64,000 nt of DNA from Eutrigla gurnardus (GCA_963514095.1 OY741280.1:23590508-23654507); one strand, 5' to 3'. Counted from the stretch's first letter, positions 1 to 12,050 are shown. Numbers and translations: made by a program. Notes: generated by a model from the sequence alone, not told the origin.

Positions 1-972
1 TGGATGTGACACGGCCGGTTCCCTCGGACCACGAAGCCCCAGCCCACGGCGTCGGCCACGACCTGGAAGCACACGGAGCGTCAGCCGGGGGAAGAACTGA
101 GACGGCCGACGGTCAGTGAACGTACCGTGAACGTCTTCCTGAGATACGGTCCTCCGGGTCTCTGCAGCTCCGCTGTGCTCACCGGCCTCTTCAGCACTAA
201 ACAACAGGGCAATCTGGTTAACAGCAACTTTCAACAACACGGCAATCTGGTTTACAGCAACTTTCAACAACACGGCAATCTGGTTTACAGCAACTTTTAA
301 CAACAGGGCAATCTGGTTAACAGCAACTTTCAACAACACGGCAATCTGGTTAACAGCAACTTTCAACAACACGGCAATCTGGTTTACAGCAACTTTCAAC
401 AACAGGGCAATCTGATTTACAGCAACTTTCAACAACAGGGCAATCTGGTTAACAGCAACTTTCAACAACACGGCAATCTGGTTAACAGCAACTTTCAACA
501 ACACGGCAATCTGGTTTACAGCAACTTTTAACAACAGGGCAATCTGATTTACAGCAACTTTCAACAACAGGGCAATCTGATTTACAGCAACTTTCAACAA
601 CACGGCAATCTGATTTACAGCAACTTTCAACAACACGGCAATCTGGTTTACAGCAACTTTCAACAACACAGCAATCTGGTTTACAGCAACTTTCAACAAC
701 AGGGCAATCTGATTTACAGCAACTTTCAACAACACGGCAATCTGATTCAGGGCTAAAAATAAATCCTATAAATATATATCTGATTTATTTCTTACCTGAT
801 TTGGGGTTGTAGAGCGCCAGAGACGATGAAGAGGAGGAGGAGGAGAAGTTGGGAAGGCCTCCTCCTCTCCTGCTGTATCTGCTGCCGTCACTGCTGCTCC
901 TCAGCCGAGCTCCTGCCTGACCTCCTCCTCCTCCTCCTCCTCCTCCAGCCTTCACCTCCTTAGAGGGAGTCA
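1..972 (-). CDS. deptor: DEPTOR 3' part (PDZ-region exons), partial at left edge
   Basis: DEPTOR is a cytoplasmic protein that binds and inhibits mTOR; it has two N-terminal DEP domains and a C-terminal PDZ domain. Three minus-strand exons are supported. Exon 972-796 encodes a Ser/Gly-rich linker that begins with VTPSKEVK and ends ALYNPKS. Exon 196-126 encodes [14 protein letters not shown] and ends RKTFT. Exon 62-1 encodes [20 protein letters not shown], the start of the PDZ domain, and continues outside the window. The phases agree: the codon for V of NPKS-V is split G/TG, the next exon is 71 nt, and the PDZ exon starts in phase 0. Donors are GTAAGA and GTACGT on the minus strand. The order and wording match vertebrate DEPTOR (NPKSVLKRPV, then [10 protein letters not shown]). 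The linker carries a Gly run of about nine and a Ser run, encoded by GGA and TCC repeats. I could not find the DEP-domain exons upstream in the window. Identity is firm; the 5' border of the linker exon is less so. Confidence 0.88.
200..748. repeat. 33-bp minisatellite in deptor intron
   Basis: About sixteen tandem copies of a 33-bp unit (consensus contains GGCAATCTGGTTTACAGCAA) with few substitutions. The array starts right at the minus-strand acceptor of the deptor exon at 196-126 and fills most of the intron between the two exons. The variation is mostly GGG/CGG and GGTT/GATT. It is not a CRISPR array because there are no unique spacers. Confidence 0.93.
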
Positions 973-1694
973 CTGATGGGGGGTTAATCAGCAGAATCAC
1001 ATCTGACCCACTTTTATTTTTCATTTCCTGAACTCTCCTCCTGACGCTGCTTCTGTTCACAGAGACGCTGATAACAGCCACGCTTCATTAAGCATCCAGA
1101 TTAGACAGAAGACACCATGTGACCCCCAACGCCCTCTCTGATTGGTCCACAGTCATCCAGCTAAACTGAACCTTTTCTTCCAGCTTCGTTTTACTCTGGT
1201 TGTTAATAATATTATCATTATTATTATATGGTAGCAAATTGACAAACTGGGGTCTCATTCCAAGATGAAAAGTCAAATTTTCCACAATGATTTGGTCTCT
1301 TTTACATGATTTTATCTATTAACGCTTTGAATGTTGTTTTGGTTTTTAGTGTTATCTGCGTTTCTGGTTGCCGTCTCGGCCAGACGAGTAAACCAGTTTT
1401 AATCTCACTTTTATTATCCTGGATGAACACATATGGGTAAATACAATAAAACAAACAACCTGTCAGATAGCAGCGTCACAGGTTTGATTCCATCAGTTAT
1501 TGAGCTTCCTTTCTAAATGAGCAATTCTATTTTTATAAAGACTTATAATCACAGGAATGAAAAACCTGGTAGAACGGGACTGAAAGCTGAAGATCTTACC
1601 TGCCGTTCGAGGTCCCATCGCTGCTCAGACGGATCCAGACGAGGCTCTCCTAATCAGCTGCTCAGCTAAAAGTGTGTGTTCACAGGGCTGAAAG

Positions 1695-1695
<1 letters not shown>

Positions 1696-1761
<66 letters not shown>
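1696..1761. repeat. (GT)n microsatellite
   Basis: About 33 uninterrupted GT dinucleotides. The open frame across it (Cys-Val repeats) is a repeat artefact. Confidence 0.97.
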
Positions 1762-1763
<2 letters not shown>

Positions 1764-2421
1764 CTAAATATTAAACCGCTGAACAAACAGAGTGACCTCA
1801 GCAGGAGGAGACACTCTTCCCTCTCTGGACAGTTCTGTGTTCATCGATGTGTTTTTGTTAGAAATAAAATGAGCTTCAGAAGATGTGACTCGATGTGAAA
1901 TGATCATTTGTAAGGATTTAATGTTCCACCTTAACTTTGCACCAGAGAAGAAACACTTCATGTAATAAAAATAAAAAAGAGAGCTTCTCAGAGAGAGTAG
2001 AGAGCAGGAGTGAGACAAATAGAATAGATTACAGTGTTGCCGCTGTTGGGCAACGTGGGGGATTTGTGCTTTCTCCCTTTCCGTATCTAGAACCAGAACA
2101 GTCTGTTCCAGAACAGCTGAATAATAATAATATCAATAATATCTCATGTTGGAGCGTTCTGCTGATAACACGCTGCATTTCTACATCAAACAATCCAACT
2201 GGGTTGAGCAACTGTTTCACACAAAGAGGGTTTTTCTGAAGCACAAGCTAAAACGACGGTTGCCATGGAGACGGTAGGAGGCTGCAGCCGGACAGGAAGA
2301 GCAAACATCGATCGGAGAAACACAACTTCCATCAGACTATGAAGGGAAACCAAACGAAACACACGCCTGAGGTCAAGTTGGACAACGTGACTGAGAGCAA
2401 CAACAACCACAGCAGCAGCAT

Positions 2422-2476
2422 CATTAGCATTAGCATTAGCATTAGCAGCAGCATTAGCATTAGCAGCAGCATTAGC
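2422..2476. repeat. (ATTAGC)n / AGC hexanucleotide repeat
   Basis: About nine imperfect copies of ATTAGC interspersed with AGC. Short frames across it are repeat artefacts. Confidence 0.9.
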
Positions 2477-4021
2477 AGTGTGATGCTGCAGCAGTAAACA
2501 CACTTCTGATAAACACACATTCCCGCCTCGTTAGATCACAGCTGATCAGCGGTCAATGATCACAGGTCAGACGCCAACGCAGCTTCTCAGACTGAAGATA
2601 ACACAGATACACACTCCAACGTTGTGTTGCTGTTGTCCTCTTATTTATTGATGAATATTTCTATTATTAGTTTTCATATTATATATAGTATTATATTCTC
2701 TCACAACTGAAGCTGGTAAAGCATTTCAGACTCGTAGCCAGACAGATCCGTTTGATCCGTTAGTCGCCTTTTAAATGTTGTTTTTATACCGTTTAACATC
2801 TTTTATACGTAGACGTTACATTGTTGACGTTAAAAGGAGAATTTCATCGTTCACACAAACACGATTCTTAACAAACCCTTTGAATCTCTTCATAATACCA
2901 AATTATATCTGAAACTCAGCTAACGGAAGACAAGCTTTACTGTAAAGTGAGAATGGTTTCCATGGTTTCATATTCATGTATTATATAATAGTAAATATCT
3001 GATTTCACTTTATCGCCTGTCTGAGAAACGATCAGTGTCAAGTAGCAGTTTGGTGCACGACGGCCTCTAATCAATACTTCCCACTCCGACAGCGAGGATC
3101 AATGATCAGAATTCCTTGAAGCTCTTGACGGGTCAAAGGTCGACTTCATCACGGCCACCACTCAAAGTTCTTTACATTCCTTTTTTTTGGTCATAATTCT
3201 ACGTTAGAAGAAGAAATCGGTTCATTTTAGTACAAATTTAAAGAAAAAGCGTTGAGGAACCAACCAATCAGGGTCTTTTACATGTGAACGTTCAAATACC
3301 TGCCCAACTGGGCCGTCTCTTGACCTTTGACCCTGGGGTCGGGAGCAGGTGATGCCAGAATGTCTTCATCACGAGATACAGTGACATCATCCAGAACTGA
3401 TATGTTTCACTTCCCCCCGTAATGACATCATTGTTTCTGATTGGACGGCCTGGACGAAACACGTAGCGTGTGACCACGGCGAGGAATCGGTTTTCAAAAT
3501 AAGATGTTAACAAAGAGTATAAACATGTGACCCCTTATGAAGCACAAATACCACTCAAGTGTGAGGAAAATATTATTTATTTCTAATTTTTTGGGGGGTT
3601 TGCTGAGGGAAAAAAAACATGTGAGTTCTTAGGACTAAAAATAAAACATTTTTACAGCTTCCCTTGAGAGATTTTCCAAAGTAAAAGTCCTTTGATGTGT
3701 GTGATTCAACACAAACATGGAACCAGAACACTAGAAGAAAAAAAACTAGTTGACTTAGTCTTTAAGTAAGAAGAGGGTAACATTGAGCACTCTTCATAAC
3801 ACAATATGGTAAATATTACGCATAAACATTTTTACTAAATAAATAAAAGTGATGAATAAAACATAAAAGTATAAAAGTATGAATGAAATCAACTGGAACG
3901 CCACCGGGTTTCTTAGAGGAGGCGTAAGCCTGCTTCGTTGAGTCATAGTTCAACTAGCTAGCTATGCTAGCTAGCTACTAAGCTAGTTAGCATATTTGAA
4001 TTCTCCCCATTTGTGCAAATG

Positions 4022-6209
4022 TCATCCCGTAAAGTCGGCTACAGCGGGTTCTCCGGTGTGGACCAGCAGGTGTCTCTTTAGGCTGCTGTGCTGACTGAAC
4101 CTCCGGCTGCAGACGGAGCAGCCGAACGGTTTCTCCCCCGTGTGGACGATCATGTGTCGCGTCAGACTTCCGTGTTGCGTGAATCTTCTTCCACAAACTG
4201 AACAGCCGAACGGTTTCTCCCCCGTGTGGACAACGATGTGTTGCCTCAGCTGTTCCTTTTGTGAGAAGCCCCGCCTACAAACCGAACAGCTGAACGGTTT
4301 CTCCCGCGTGTGCACAGTCAGGTGTTGTTTCAGGTTACTCCCATGCGAGAATCCTTTCCCGCAAACTGAACAGCTGAAGGGTTTCTCTCTCGTGTGAATG
4401 GCTACGTGTTGTCTCAGATTACTGTGCTGGGAGAAGGTTTTACTACAAAACACACAGCTGAACGGTTTCTCCCCCGTGTGGACGATCAGGTGTCGTCTCA
4501 TCTGGTGGTTTAGGGCAAATTTTTTCCCACAAACTGAACAACTAAAGGGTTTCTCCCCAGAATGGGTCCTGATGTGCCGGACCAGATGGGCGCTGCTTCC
4601 GAAGCTCGACTTGCAAAGCGAGCAGCTGAAATGTTTCCCGTCTGAATGAACTTTCAAGTGAGAGATCAAACTTGAATTCATCGCATATGTTTTACCGCAG
4701 ACGGAGCAACCGAAGGGTTTCCCTCCCAGTTGTCCCTCTAGGCCGAAGCTTCCAGAAAGTTCCATACATTCGTTCCCTTCATTGTTTTGGGGGTTTAAAC
4801 CTGACTGAGGTTCCCCGGTGTCATCCAGATGACTACAGCCGACACCAGGCTCAGAGTCAGAGGAGGATGAAGTCCCGTAATCGCTCCCAGATTCAGAGGA
4901 GGAGGAAGTCTCGTCGTCGCTTTTTGATTCAGAGGAGGATGAAGTCTCACCATGAATAGCTGGTTGATCCGCTTCTATGTTCTCCTCAGTTCCGTGTAGC
5001 TGTGACGTCTGAGCTTCATCATCATCATCATCATCATCTTCACTCTTCACAGCCACAGAAGTGAATGAGAACTGGATGTGAGCCTCCTCCAGCCCTTGAA
5101 GCTGCCCTCCCTCCGGACCGATCCAGAGTTCCTCCTGTTCCTCTTTGATGTGTGGGGGTTCTGGGTCCTGCTGGTCCAGACTGGAGCTCCTCTCTTGCTG
5201 CTCAGGTGGGACATCTTCTTGTATCTCCACCAGCTGCCGGACGTCTGTGGAGAATAATGAAATGTTAACGAGGACTCGCTGGGTCCGGAGGCCTCTCGAT
5301 GATGTGATCTCCTTTCATTCACGCCGGCTCTGAGCTAAATCGCATTGAGGCGTCATGTCCTTTTTTAAAAACGTCAGAATGACATGGAAGCCTCCCGAGG
5401 ACTTACCCGTCCGATGTAAACACAGATGAGAAATCTTACTGGGATACATCAGATTATTGGCAATTATACACTTATGAGGACCTAATAAATAACTTGAAGC
5501 GTAACACACCGTCCCTTTAAGGAGCAATAAAGTGGTTTTGTGACCCAGAATCAAGTGAAAAGCGACATGAGGAAGGAAGCTCGATCCCGTCATCACTGCA
5601 CTTTTACAGGATTGGGTTGAACACATTAAATGTTGGACTACGAGCGTAATCTACTCCCGCTCAGTGTTAAGTGTCCTGAGATGACTTCTGTTGTGATATG
5701 ACACTATAAATAACATCGACAGCAATGATATATGACTAAATGTGACTAAATGCTGTTTTATAGAGCACAACGGTGACGTCACAACAAGCCTTACCATCAG
5801 CGTGCTCTAATTGGACAGGTGATGGTCATCACTTTAAATAAGTGATGCTGATGCTTCACACCAGTCACGCCAAAGGAAAAGGACGATACCAGCATTTTCA
5901 ATAATCAATTAAAAACGGTTCATGTTGCCAATAATCATCGTTACAAACGAGGTCGACGGCAGCTAAAAACAACAGTAAAGTCCCGCGTGTACACCAGCGA
6001 ACAAGTACTACTACTAATGTCGTGATATCACGTGACGTGATATGATTAAACGTGGACCAACCTGCCGCCTGAACCCGGCCCGCTAGCTTCCGGCCCTCCG
6101 CCTCGTACTCCGCGATCGTCCGCTCAAACAGCCCGAGGATCTCGTCAGCAGCCGCCGCTAGCCGCCGCTCCACCGCCGCTCTCAGCATCCGGGCTTTGGA
6201 CATCTCCAC
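4022..6209 (-). CDS. C2H2 zinc-finger protein, fish-type, eight fingers, two exons
   Basis: Probable nuclear DNA-binding protein. Exon 1 is 6209-6062 with donor GTTGGT; exon 2 is 5244-4022 with acceptor CCACAG and a TGA stop. The joined frame gives 454 residues from ATG at 6203 (MSKARML), or 456 from 6209 (MEMSKARML). The N-terminal region (AAADEILGLFERTIAEYEAE, then PPEQQERSSSLDQ, EPPHIKEEQEELW) is the conserved leader of a large teleost zinc-finger family. It is followed by an acidic stretch with a seven-Asp run from an ATC repeat, and three ETSSSSES-like acidic serine repeats that resemble CK2 sites. Eight C2H2 fingers follow, joined by HTGEKPF or HTREKPF linkers. The fingers differ mainly at DNA-contact positions, so target specificity is not predictable by eye. 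The family is fast-evolving, so no orthologue symbol is given. An ATG at 5230 inside exon 2 is only an internal methionine. Confidence 0.92.
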
Positions 6210-6480
6210 ACGGCGAGAGGAACGTTGTTGTCTTCGTCACACAAACTTCCAGCAGCGGAACAACAACAACAAACCTGCTAGCTGCTAACGGCTCCTCCCG
6301 GCTAGCATGCTAAGCTAACTAGCGTAGCCTCGTATGCTACGGGGAGACGCGTCGGAGGTGAAACACCCGGAGAGGAGGTAAGAAGCTCCCGGTCCCTTCA
6401 GAGAGATTCATCCAAACCCTCCGCTTTCTCTCAACACAACAAAGAGAGCTCTGCTACTTCCCGCGAAACATCCGGGTTCC
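6210..6480 (-). promoter_or_regulatory. Probable promoter/5'UTR of the zinc-finger gene
   Basis: This is the GC-richer stretch directly upstream of the minus-strand start codon, with several CpGs (for example near 6340-6375 and 6465-6490), in contrast to the AT-rich repeat that begins at about 6560. It is called from position and composition only; no TATA box or mapped start site is visible. Confidence 0.4.
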
Positions 6481-6582
6481 GCTGCGACGTCATTCTTCTT
6501 CTTCGTCTTGTGTAATTCTTGCGCCTTACCGCCACCCACTTTGCTGGAGTGTGTCTCTTCCCCTAAACTAATAAAATAAAAA

Positions 6583-7795
6583 GAAAAGTAAATAAATAAA
6601 CATATTTAATATAGACCAACATGAAATGAAAAAATAAAATAAACAAATGAAAATACTAATAAATAAAAATAATTAGAAAGTAAATAAACATATTTAATAT
6701 AGACCAACATGAAGTGAAAAAATAAAATAAACAAATAAAAATACTAATAAATAAAAATAATTAGAAAGTAAATAAACATATTTAATATAGACCAACATGA
6801 AATTAAAAAATAAAATAAACAAATAAAAATACTAATAAATAAAAAATAATTAGAAAGTAAATAAACATATTTAATATAGACCAACATGAAGTGAAAAAAT
6901 AAAATAAACAAATAAAAATACTAATAAATAAAAATAATTAGAAAGTAAATAAACATATTTAATATAGACCAACATGAAGTGAAAAAATAAAATAAACAAA
7001 TAAAAATACTAATAAATAAAAATAATTAGAAAGTAAATAAACATATTTAATATAGACCAACATGAAATTAAAAAATAAAATAAACAAATAAAAATACTAA
7101 TAAATAAAAAATAATTAGAAAGTAAATAAACATATTTAATATAGACCAACATGAAGTGAAAAAATAAAATAAACAAATAAAAATACTAATAAATAAAAAT
7201 AATTAGAAAGTAAATAAACATATTTAATATAGACCAACATGAAGTGAAAAAATAAAATAAACAAATAAAAATACTAATAAATAAAAATAATTAGAAAGTA
7301 AATAAACATATTTAATATAGACCAACATGAAGTGAAAAAATAAAATAAACAAATAAAAATACTAATAAATAAAAATAATTAGAAAGTAAATAAACATATT
7401 TAATATAATCCAACATGAAATGAAAAAATAAAATAAACAAATAAAAATACTAATAAATAAAAATAATTAGAAAGTAAATAAACATATTTAATATAGACCA
7501 ACATGAAATGAAAAAATAAAATAAACAAATAAAAAATACTAATAAATAAAATTAAATAAATAAACATATTTTATAAAGACCAACATGAAATGAAAAAATA
7601 AAATAAATTAATAAACAAATAAAAATACTCATAAATAAAAATAAATAAATAAACATTTAACATAGACCGACATGAAATGAAAAAAATAAAAAATAAACCA
7701 ATAAAAATACTAAAAAATTAATTAAATAAATAAACATTTAATGTAGACCAACATAAAACTAAAACAATGAATAAATAAACATAAAAAAATAAATG
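6583..7795. repeat. 88-bp AT-rich minisatellite
   Basis: Eleven or so head-to-tail copies of an 88-bp unit, marked by ATATAGACCAACATGAA at 6611, 6699, 6787 and 6876 and onward. They are nearly identical up to about 7560, then decay into diverged, shortened copies to about 7795. It is almost free of G and C and has no coding potential. It lies just upstream of the zinc-finger gene. Confidence 0.95.
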
Positions 7796-8490
7796 AATTA
7801 AAAAGAGAGATTCTCTTGATTCTTCTTCTGCTTTGAAATTTACAGTAGATGGAACCCACAATGTCCCGTTGCTGCCACCTTCAGGTGTTATTCTCCCTCA
7901 TTATCAATTCTTCTTCCTTAGAAATGCATAGAACAACTTTACTTTTCTATATGTTTTGCCCTTTGTAAAGCTGTAGTACCCGTGGTCACCAACAGAGAGC
8001 GCCAGTGTTAAAGCAGTCTCTTCGATAACCCTGATTCACTTCCTTTTTCTCTGGATTCTCCAAAATAATAAATAATACGATTCAACGTTAGAAAAATAAA
8101 TGATAAAAGATGACGGATTATAAACCAGAAATACGTCTTTGACTCGCCCAGTGGTTAACATGTGTATGTAAAAGTATTTTAAAAAAGGGAAAGTTTATTG
8201 GCCTGGTGTGTCTCAGTTGTAAATACACAATACAGTTTTGAACACGTGCAAACAAGCAGAGTGTCAGGAATATAAATACAGTTCAGACCGAGTTTTAAAA
8301 GCAACATTCTTGTATATTTTTAGGAATTTCACAAATGTCCAAAAATAAAAAATCTATAGAAATAAAGCATAATAATAATAATAATAATAATCATCATCAT
8401 ATAATACGAATACAAATAATTAATGGAACTTATATAGCGCCTTTCAAGGAACCCAAGGACACTTTAAGTTAATTGGGACATGTGAACATT
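7796..8490. other. Spacer, nothing coding seen
   Basis: Mostly unique AT-rich sequence with a short AAT/ATC trinucleotide run near 8368-8400. No exon, RNA gene or full transposon was recognised. Confidence 0.5.
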
Positions 8491-8492
8491 GG

Positions 8493-8495
<3 letters not shown>

Positions 8496-8548
<53 letters not shown>

Positions 8549-8551
8549 GGG

Positions 8552-8600
<49 letters not shown>

Positions 8601-8752
8601 GGGGGGTGTGTGTACGTGTGTGTGTGTGTGTGTACGAGTGTGTGTATGTGTGTGTGTGTGTGTGGGTGTGTGTGTGTACGTGTGTGTGTCTGTGTGTGTG
8701 TGTGTGTGTGTACGCGTGTGTGTGTGTGTGTGTGTGTGTGGGTGTGTGTTTG
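8496..8752. repeat. Compound (GT)n microsatellite with two G-runs
   Basis: About 250 bp of GT repeats interrupted by G8 near 8547-8554 and G8 near 8598-8605 and by TACG or TGTC variants. Both strands show long pseudo-frames (Cys-Val and His-Thr repeats) that are not genes. Confidence 0.96.
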
Positions 8753-8887
8753 AGCATTGTGAGGCAAATATTAACTTTGTCCAAAGTACATTACTGTTCC
8801 TGAATTACGATGCACAAATGTCAGCAGAGTTGATGTATTTCAGTGAGATCCTCCTCTGAACTTCAAACTCTTGCATCCCATCTATTA

Positions 8888-8960
8888 TTACAGGGTTGTA
8901 ACGGGTGCTGGAAATCCTTGAATACACTTGATTTTTTTTGTGGTGTTTTCAAGAAGGTGT
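8888..8960 (-). mobile_element. Fragment of hAT-like repeat end
   Basis: The stretch ACAGGGTTGTAACGGGTGCT, followed by GGAAATCCTTGAA, matches the reverse complement of the terminus of the repeat at 27800-28291. It begins CAGGG, as many hAT ends do. Only the tip is recognisable. The superfamily call is an inference. Confidence 0.5.
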
Positions 8961-9238
8961 AGGAACGTTTCAGGGCTGATGTGATTCTTTACAGACGACT
9001 CTCACTTATTTAAGCCAAATCTTCAGCAACTCCTCGGCTTAACGTCTGTAAGCTCGTCCTCGGGCGCCGAACGCCTGAATCTCCTCGCTGCTTTGATGCA
9101 GGATGACATCATCATGATTGATGACAGTGAACAAAGCTGCAAATGTGACCTCGGAACTGGAAACCGACCCTCGTCATTCTGCTAAAAACTCCAAACGTTG
9201 GTCGATCTAAATACCGATCTGGTGCTTTGTGCAAATGG

Positions 9239-9946
9239 AAACCTCCATCCATCATTTACCGCTTATCCTGTATTCAGGGTCGCGGGGGGGCTGGAGCCGA
9301 TCCCAGCTGTCATTGGGCGAAGGCAGGGTTCACCCTGGACAGGACGCCAGTCTATCACAGGGAGACATGTAGAGACAGACAGGTAACCAGTCTATCACAG
9401 GGAGACATGTAGAGACAGACAGGTAACCAGTCTATCACAGGGAGACATGTAGAGACAGACAGGTAACCAGTCTATCACAGGGAGACATGTAGAGACAAAC
9501 AGGTAACCAGTCTATCACAGGGAGACATGTAGAGACAGACAGGTAACCAGTCTATCACAGGGCCGACATGTAGAGACAGACAGGTAACCAGTCTATCACA
9601 GGGAGACATGTAGAGACAGACAGGTAACCAGTCTATCACAGGGAGACATGTAGAGACAGACAGGTAACCAGTCTATCACAGGGAGACATGTAGAGACAGA
9701 CAACCATTCACGCTCACATTCACACCTACGGGACATTTAGAGTCACCAATGAACCTATCCCCATCCTGCATGTCTTTGGACTGTGGGAGGAAGCCGGAGA
9801 ACCCGGAGAGAACCCACGCTTACACGGGGAGAACATGCAAACTCCACACAGAAGGAACCCGGGCCGACCCGGGAACCGAACCCAGGACCCTCTCGCTGTG
9901 AGGCGAGAGTGCTACCCACTACACCACCGTGCAGCCCGCAAAATGG
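9239..9946. mobile_element. Teleost interspersed repeat with internal 40-bp tandem expansion
   Basis: It begins near CATCCATCATTTACCGCTTA and ends near CACTACACCACCGTGCAGCC, a layout I recognise as a very common fish dispersed repeat (class uncertain). Inside it, a 40-bp unit containing CCAGTCTATCACAGGG and ACATGTAGAGACAGACAGGT is repeated about nine times between 9347 and 9700, where ordinary copies have one. A second copy with its own expansion lies at 45930-46490. Small open frames here are not genes. Confidence 0.75.
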
Positions 9947-10350
9947 GGCTGCACGGTTTTTTTTAAATAAAATGAAGTGTTCAATGCTTATGACTGCCAG
10001 TTTTCTTACTTAATAATGTATGAAGAATATCTGTTATCAAGAATAGAATATCAATATCAGACCGCAATATTCTCCAAAACAAACGAGTGACATTAAAGTA
10101 AAAATCTACAGAATATGTGATTAATAAAAAAAAGGATTTTCGGACCCCTAACAGGAGACACGACGGGCAATAACACTTTTTCATGCCCATGGTTAGTTGG
10201 TGTTTCTGGGGGGGGGGGTCCAGGTGTGCTGAAACTCAAGACTTCCTGCCGGGGATCAGCCAGCTAAGCGCGGCCTCAGGTGATGGGGGACGCCTCGGCC
10301 AATCGGATCGTCCTGTGGCTTATGGAAGGTAATCTGTTGCCAGGGGGGCG

Positions 10351-10418
10351 CACACACACACACACACACACGCACACACACACGCACACGCGCACACACA
10401 CACACACACACGCACGCA

Positions 10419-10450
<32 letters not shown>

Positions 10451-10460
10451 CACACACACA

Positions 10461-10496
<36 letters not shown>

Positions 10497-10532
10497 CACA
10501 CACACGCACACACACACACACACACACACTCA
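10351..10532. repeat. (CA)n/(CGCA)n microsatellite
   Basis: About 180 bp of CA dinucleotides interspersed with CGCA tetranucleotide blocks. The 344-codon plus-strand frame and the 227-codon minus-strand frame that cross it start or end in this repeat and lack any domain; both are artefacts. Confidence 0.95.
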
Positions 10533-12045
10533 CACTGTGTGTGGTCTCTGTAAGACGAGGATGTTTCCCCCCGAGGTGGTGGATGTACGTATCATTGTCA
10601 AAGCCCCCCCACCCCCCCAATGAACACAATGTTCCCGGCTTGTCAGTGAGGGTGAATCCCCCCCCCAGACAAACAAGGCAGGAAGGCCGATTACCCGTCT
10701 CACAGCGGCGGTGTTTATGTGCAGAGAGACAGCTTTCAGCTGCACAGCGCCGCGTCTTTGTCTCGTTGTCTGCAGGAAAACAGAGTTCACATGTCTCGGC
10801 TCGACGTGGGGCGTTCAGGGTCTGGGTCCCGTCCCCCCTGACGTGGGCCTCGGTGGCGTCCAGGGTCTGGGTCTCCCCCCGTAGGCCATTAATGTGGTTC
10901 CATGTCTGCTGTTGCATCTTGACTTCCTGTCGTCGCTGCAGATTTCTCAAAGGCAACACGTTGCTTCCATGGACGGATCACTGCACAGGCTACCAGGGGC
11001 CCGAAGTGTCAGGGCCCCCCTGTCACAACATCTGGGGAAAAATGAAACCTATTAATTTTTTTCAATTTTATTTTTTTGTCGCTCAGCACGAGCTTCGAAG
11101 TGATCAGACGTATGGTTCGTGCCGACTCCACTTTTCTGTCGACATGCTAAAAAACAACAAAGTTAGGTTTCAGAAAAAACGCATGTTTGGGCTCAAAAGA
11201 ACAATTAGGTGTCGTCGGCATCCGTCAAGATCTCCAGTCCACCTCTCAGTTAGCAATAAAACTAACAATAAAAGGCATTCAAATGGTAACAATAAACTAT
11301 ATATAATAGTATGATCATTAAAAATGATGCACGTGGTAGTTATATCAAATAAAAAGGAAACATTTAGGGAAGGTAAACACCTGTATTTCTCAGTCTATGT
11401 GTCTCTGGATGTGGACATATTTTTTTCATATTTTCTTTTTCAACTTTATTTCTATATTTTTATTTATGTGTTATGTAGTATGGACAGGTGTTGTACATCG
11501 TCATTAACATTTATTTCCCTGAAAAAACACTATGCACGGTGCAACTGGTACTTTTACATAAATGTTACAAATCGAATGACTGTTATGTCAAATAAACTAA
11601 ACTAAATACAATAATAAATAATAAATGCCACTGTGATGCCCGTGTCAAAATAAATAAATGAAAATAAGTAAACCAAATTAAATAAAGAATATGTATGTTG
11701 GATTGGTACTGTGATGAAACCAAAATAAAATAAATACAAATGAATCAATAAAACAAGATGAATACGTTTATAATGATTAGAAATGATAATGTGTAATATT
11801 ATAATACTACTGTGGTCAAATAAACAAAACGAAAATTACATTTAAAAAATTATTATTAAAAATATGATAAATAATGTGCACATTGTAAATAATAAATAAA
11901 TAATATTATAGTGTTTTTGAGTTATTGATTATATTTTGCTCTTAAACAACCTCTGTTAAACTCTTTATTTTATTTTATTGATCATCATTACGTCATCACA
12001 CAGAGATGACCTTTGTCAGCAGTGAGTTGCTCCTTTCAGCCCCTC
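10533..12045. other. Spacer upstream of autotaxin gene
   Basis: Unique sequence, GC-richer to about 11030, then AT-rich from about 11040 to 11990 with AATAAA-like words. No exon or recognisable transposon was found. Confidence 0.45.
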
Positions 12046-12048
12046 TGT

Positions 12049-12050
12049 GC

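Larger units (their letters stand above)
973..3990. other. Spacer between deptor 3' exons and zinc-finger gene
   Basis: No protein-coding exon is convincing here. It contains a candidate minus-strand exon at 1648-1599 with a GTAAGA donor (see findings), a GT microsatellite, an ATTAGC hexanucleotide array and otherwise AT-rich unique sequence. The missing DEP-domain exons of deptor would be expected on the minus strand upstream of 972, but no DEP-like stretch was recognised. The low end is probably the 3'UTR of the zinc-finger gene; a minus-strand AATAAA lies near 3575. Confidence 0.5.

Noticed and set aside
200..748. CRISPR-like regular array
   Set aside because: Units are contiguous with no unique spacers, and the setting is a vertebrate intron; it is a minisatellite. 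The same holds for 21979-22550 and 40978-41403.
3240..3275. DWLV-like reading on the minus strand, a possible DEP-domain exon of deptor
   Set aside because: Flanking residues do not match a DEP domain and the frame ends quickly; a chance match.
10276..11314. Frames of 227 and 344 codons near 10.3-11.3 kb
   Set aside because: They depend on the CA/CGCA microsatellite and show no recognisable protein outside it.
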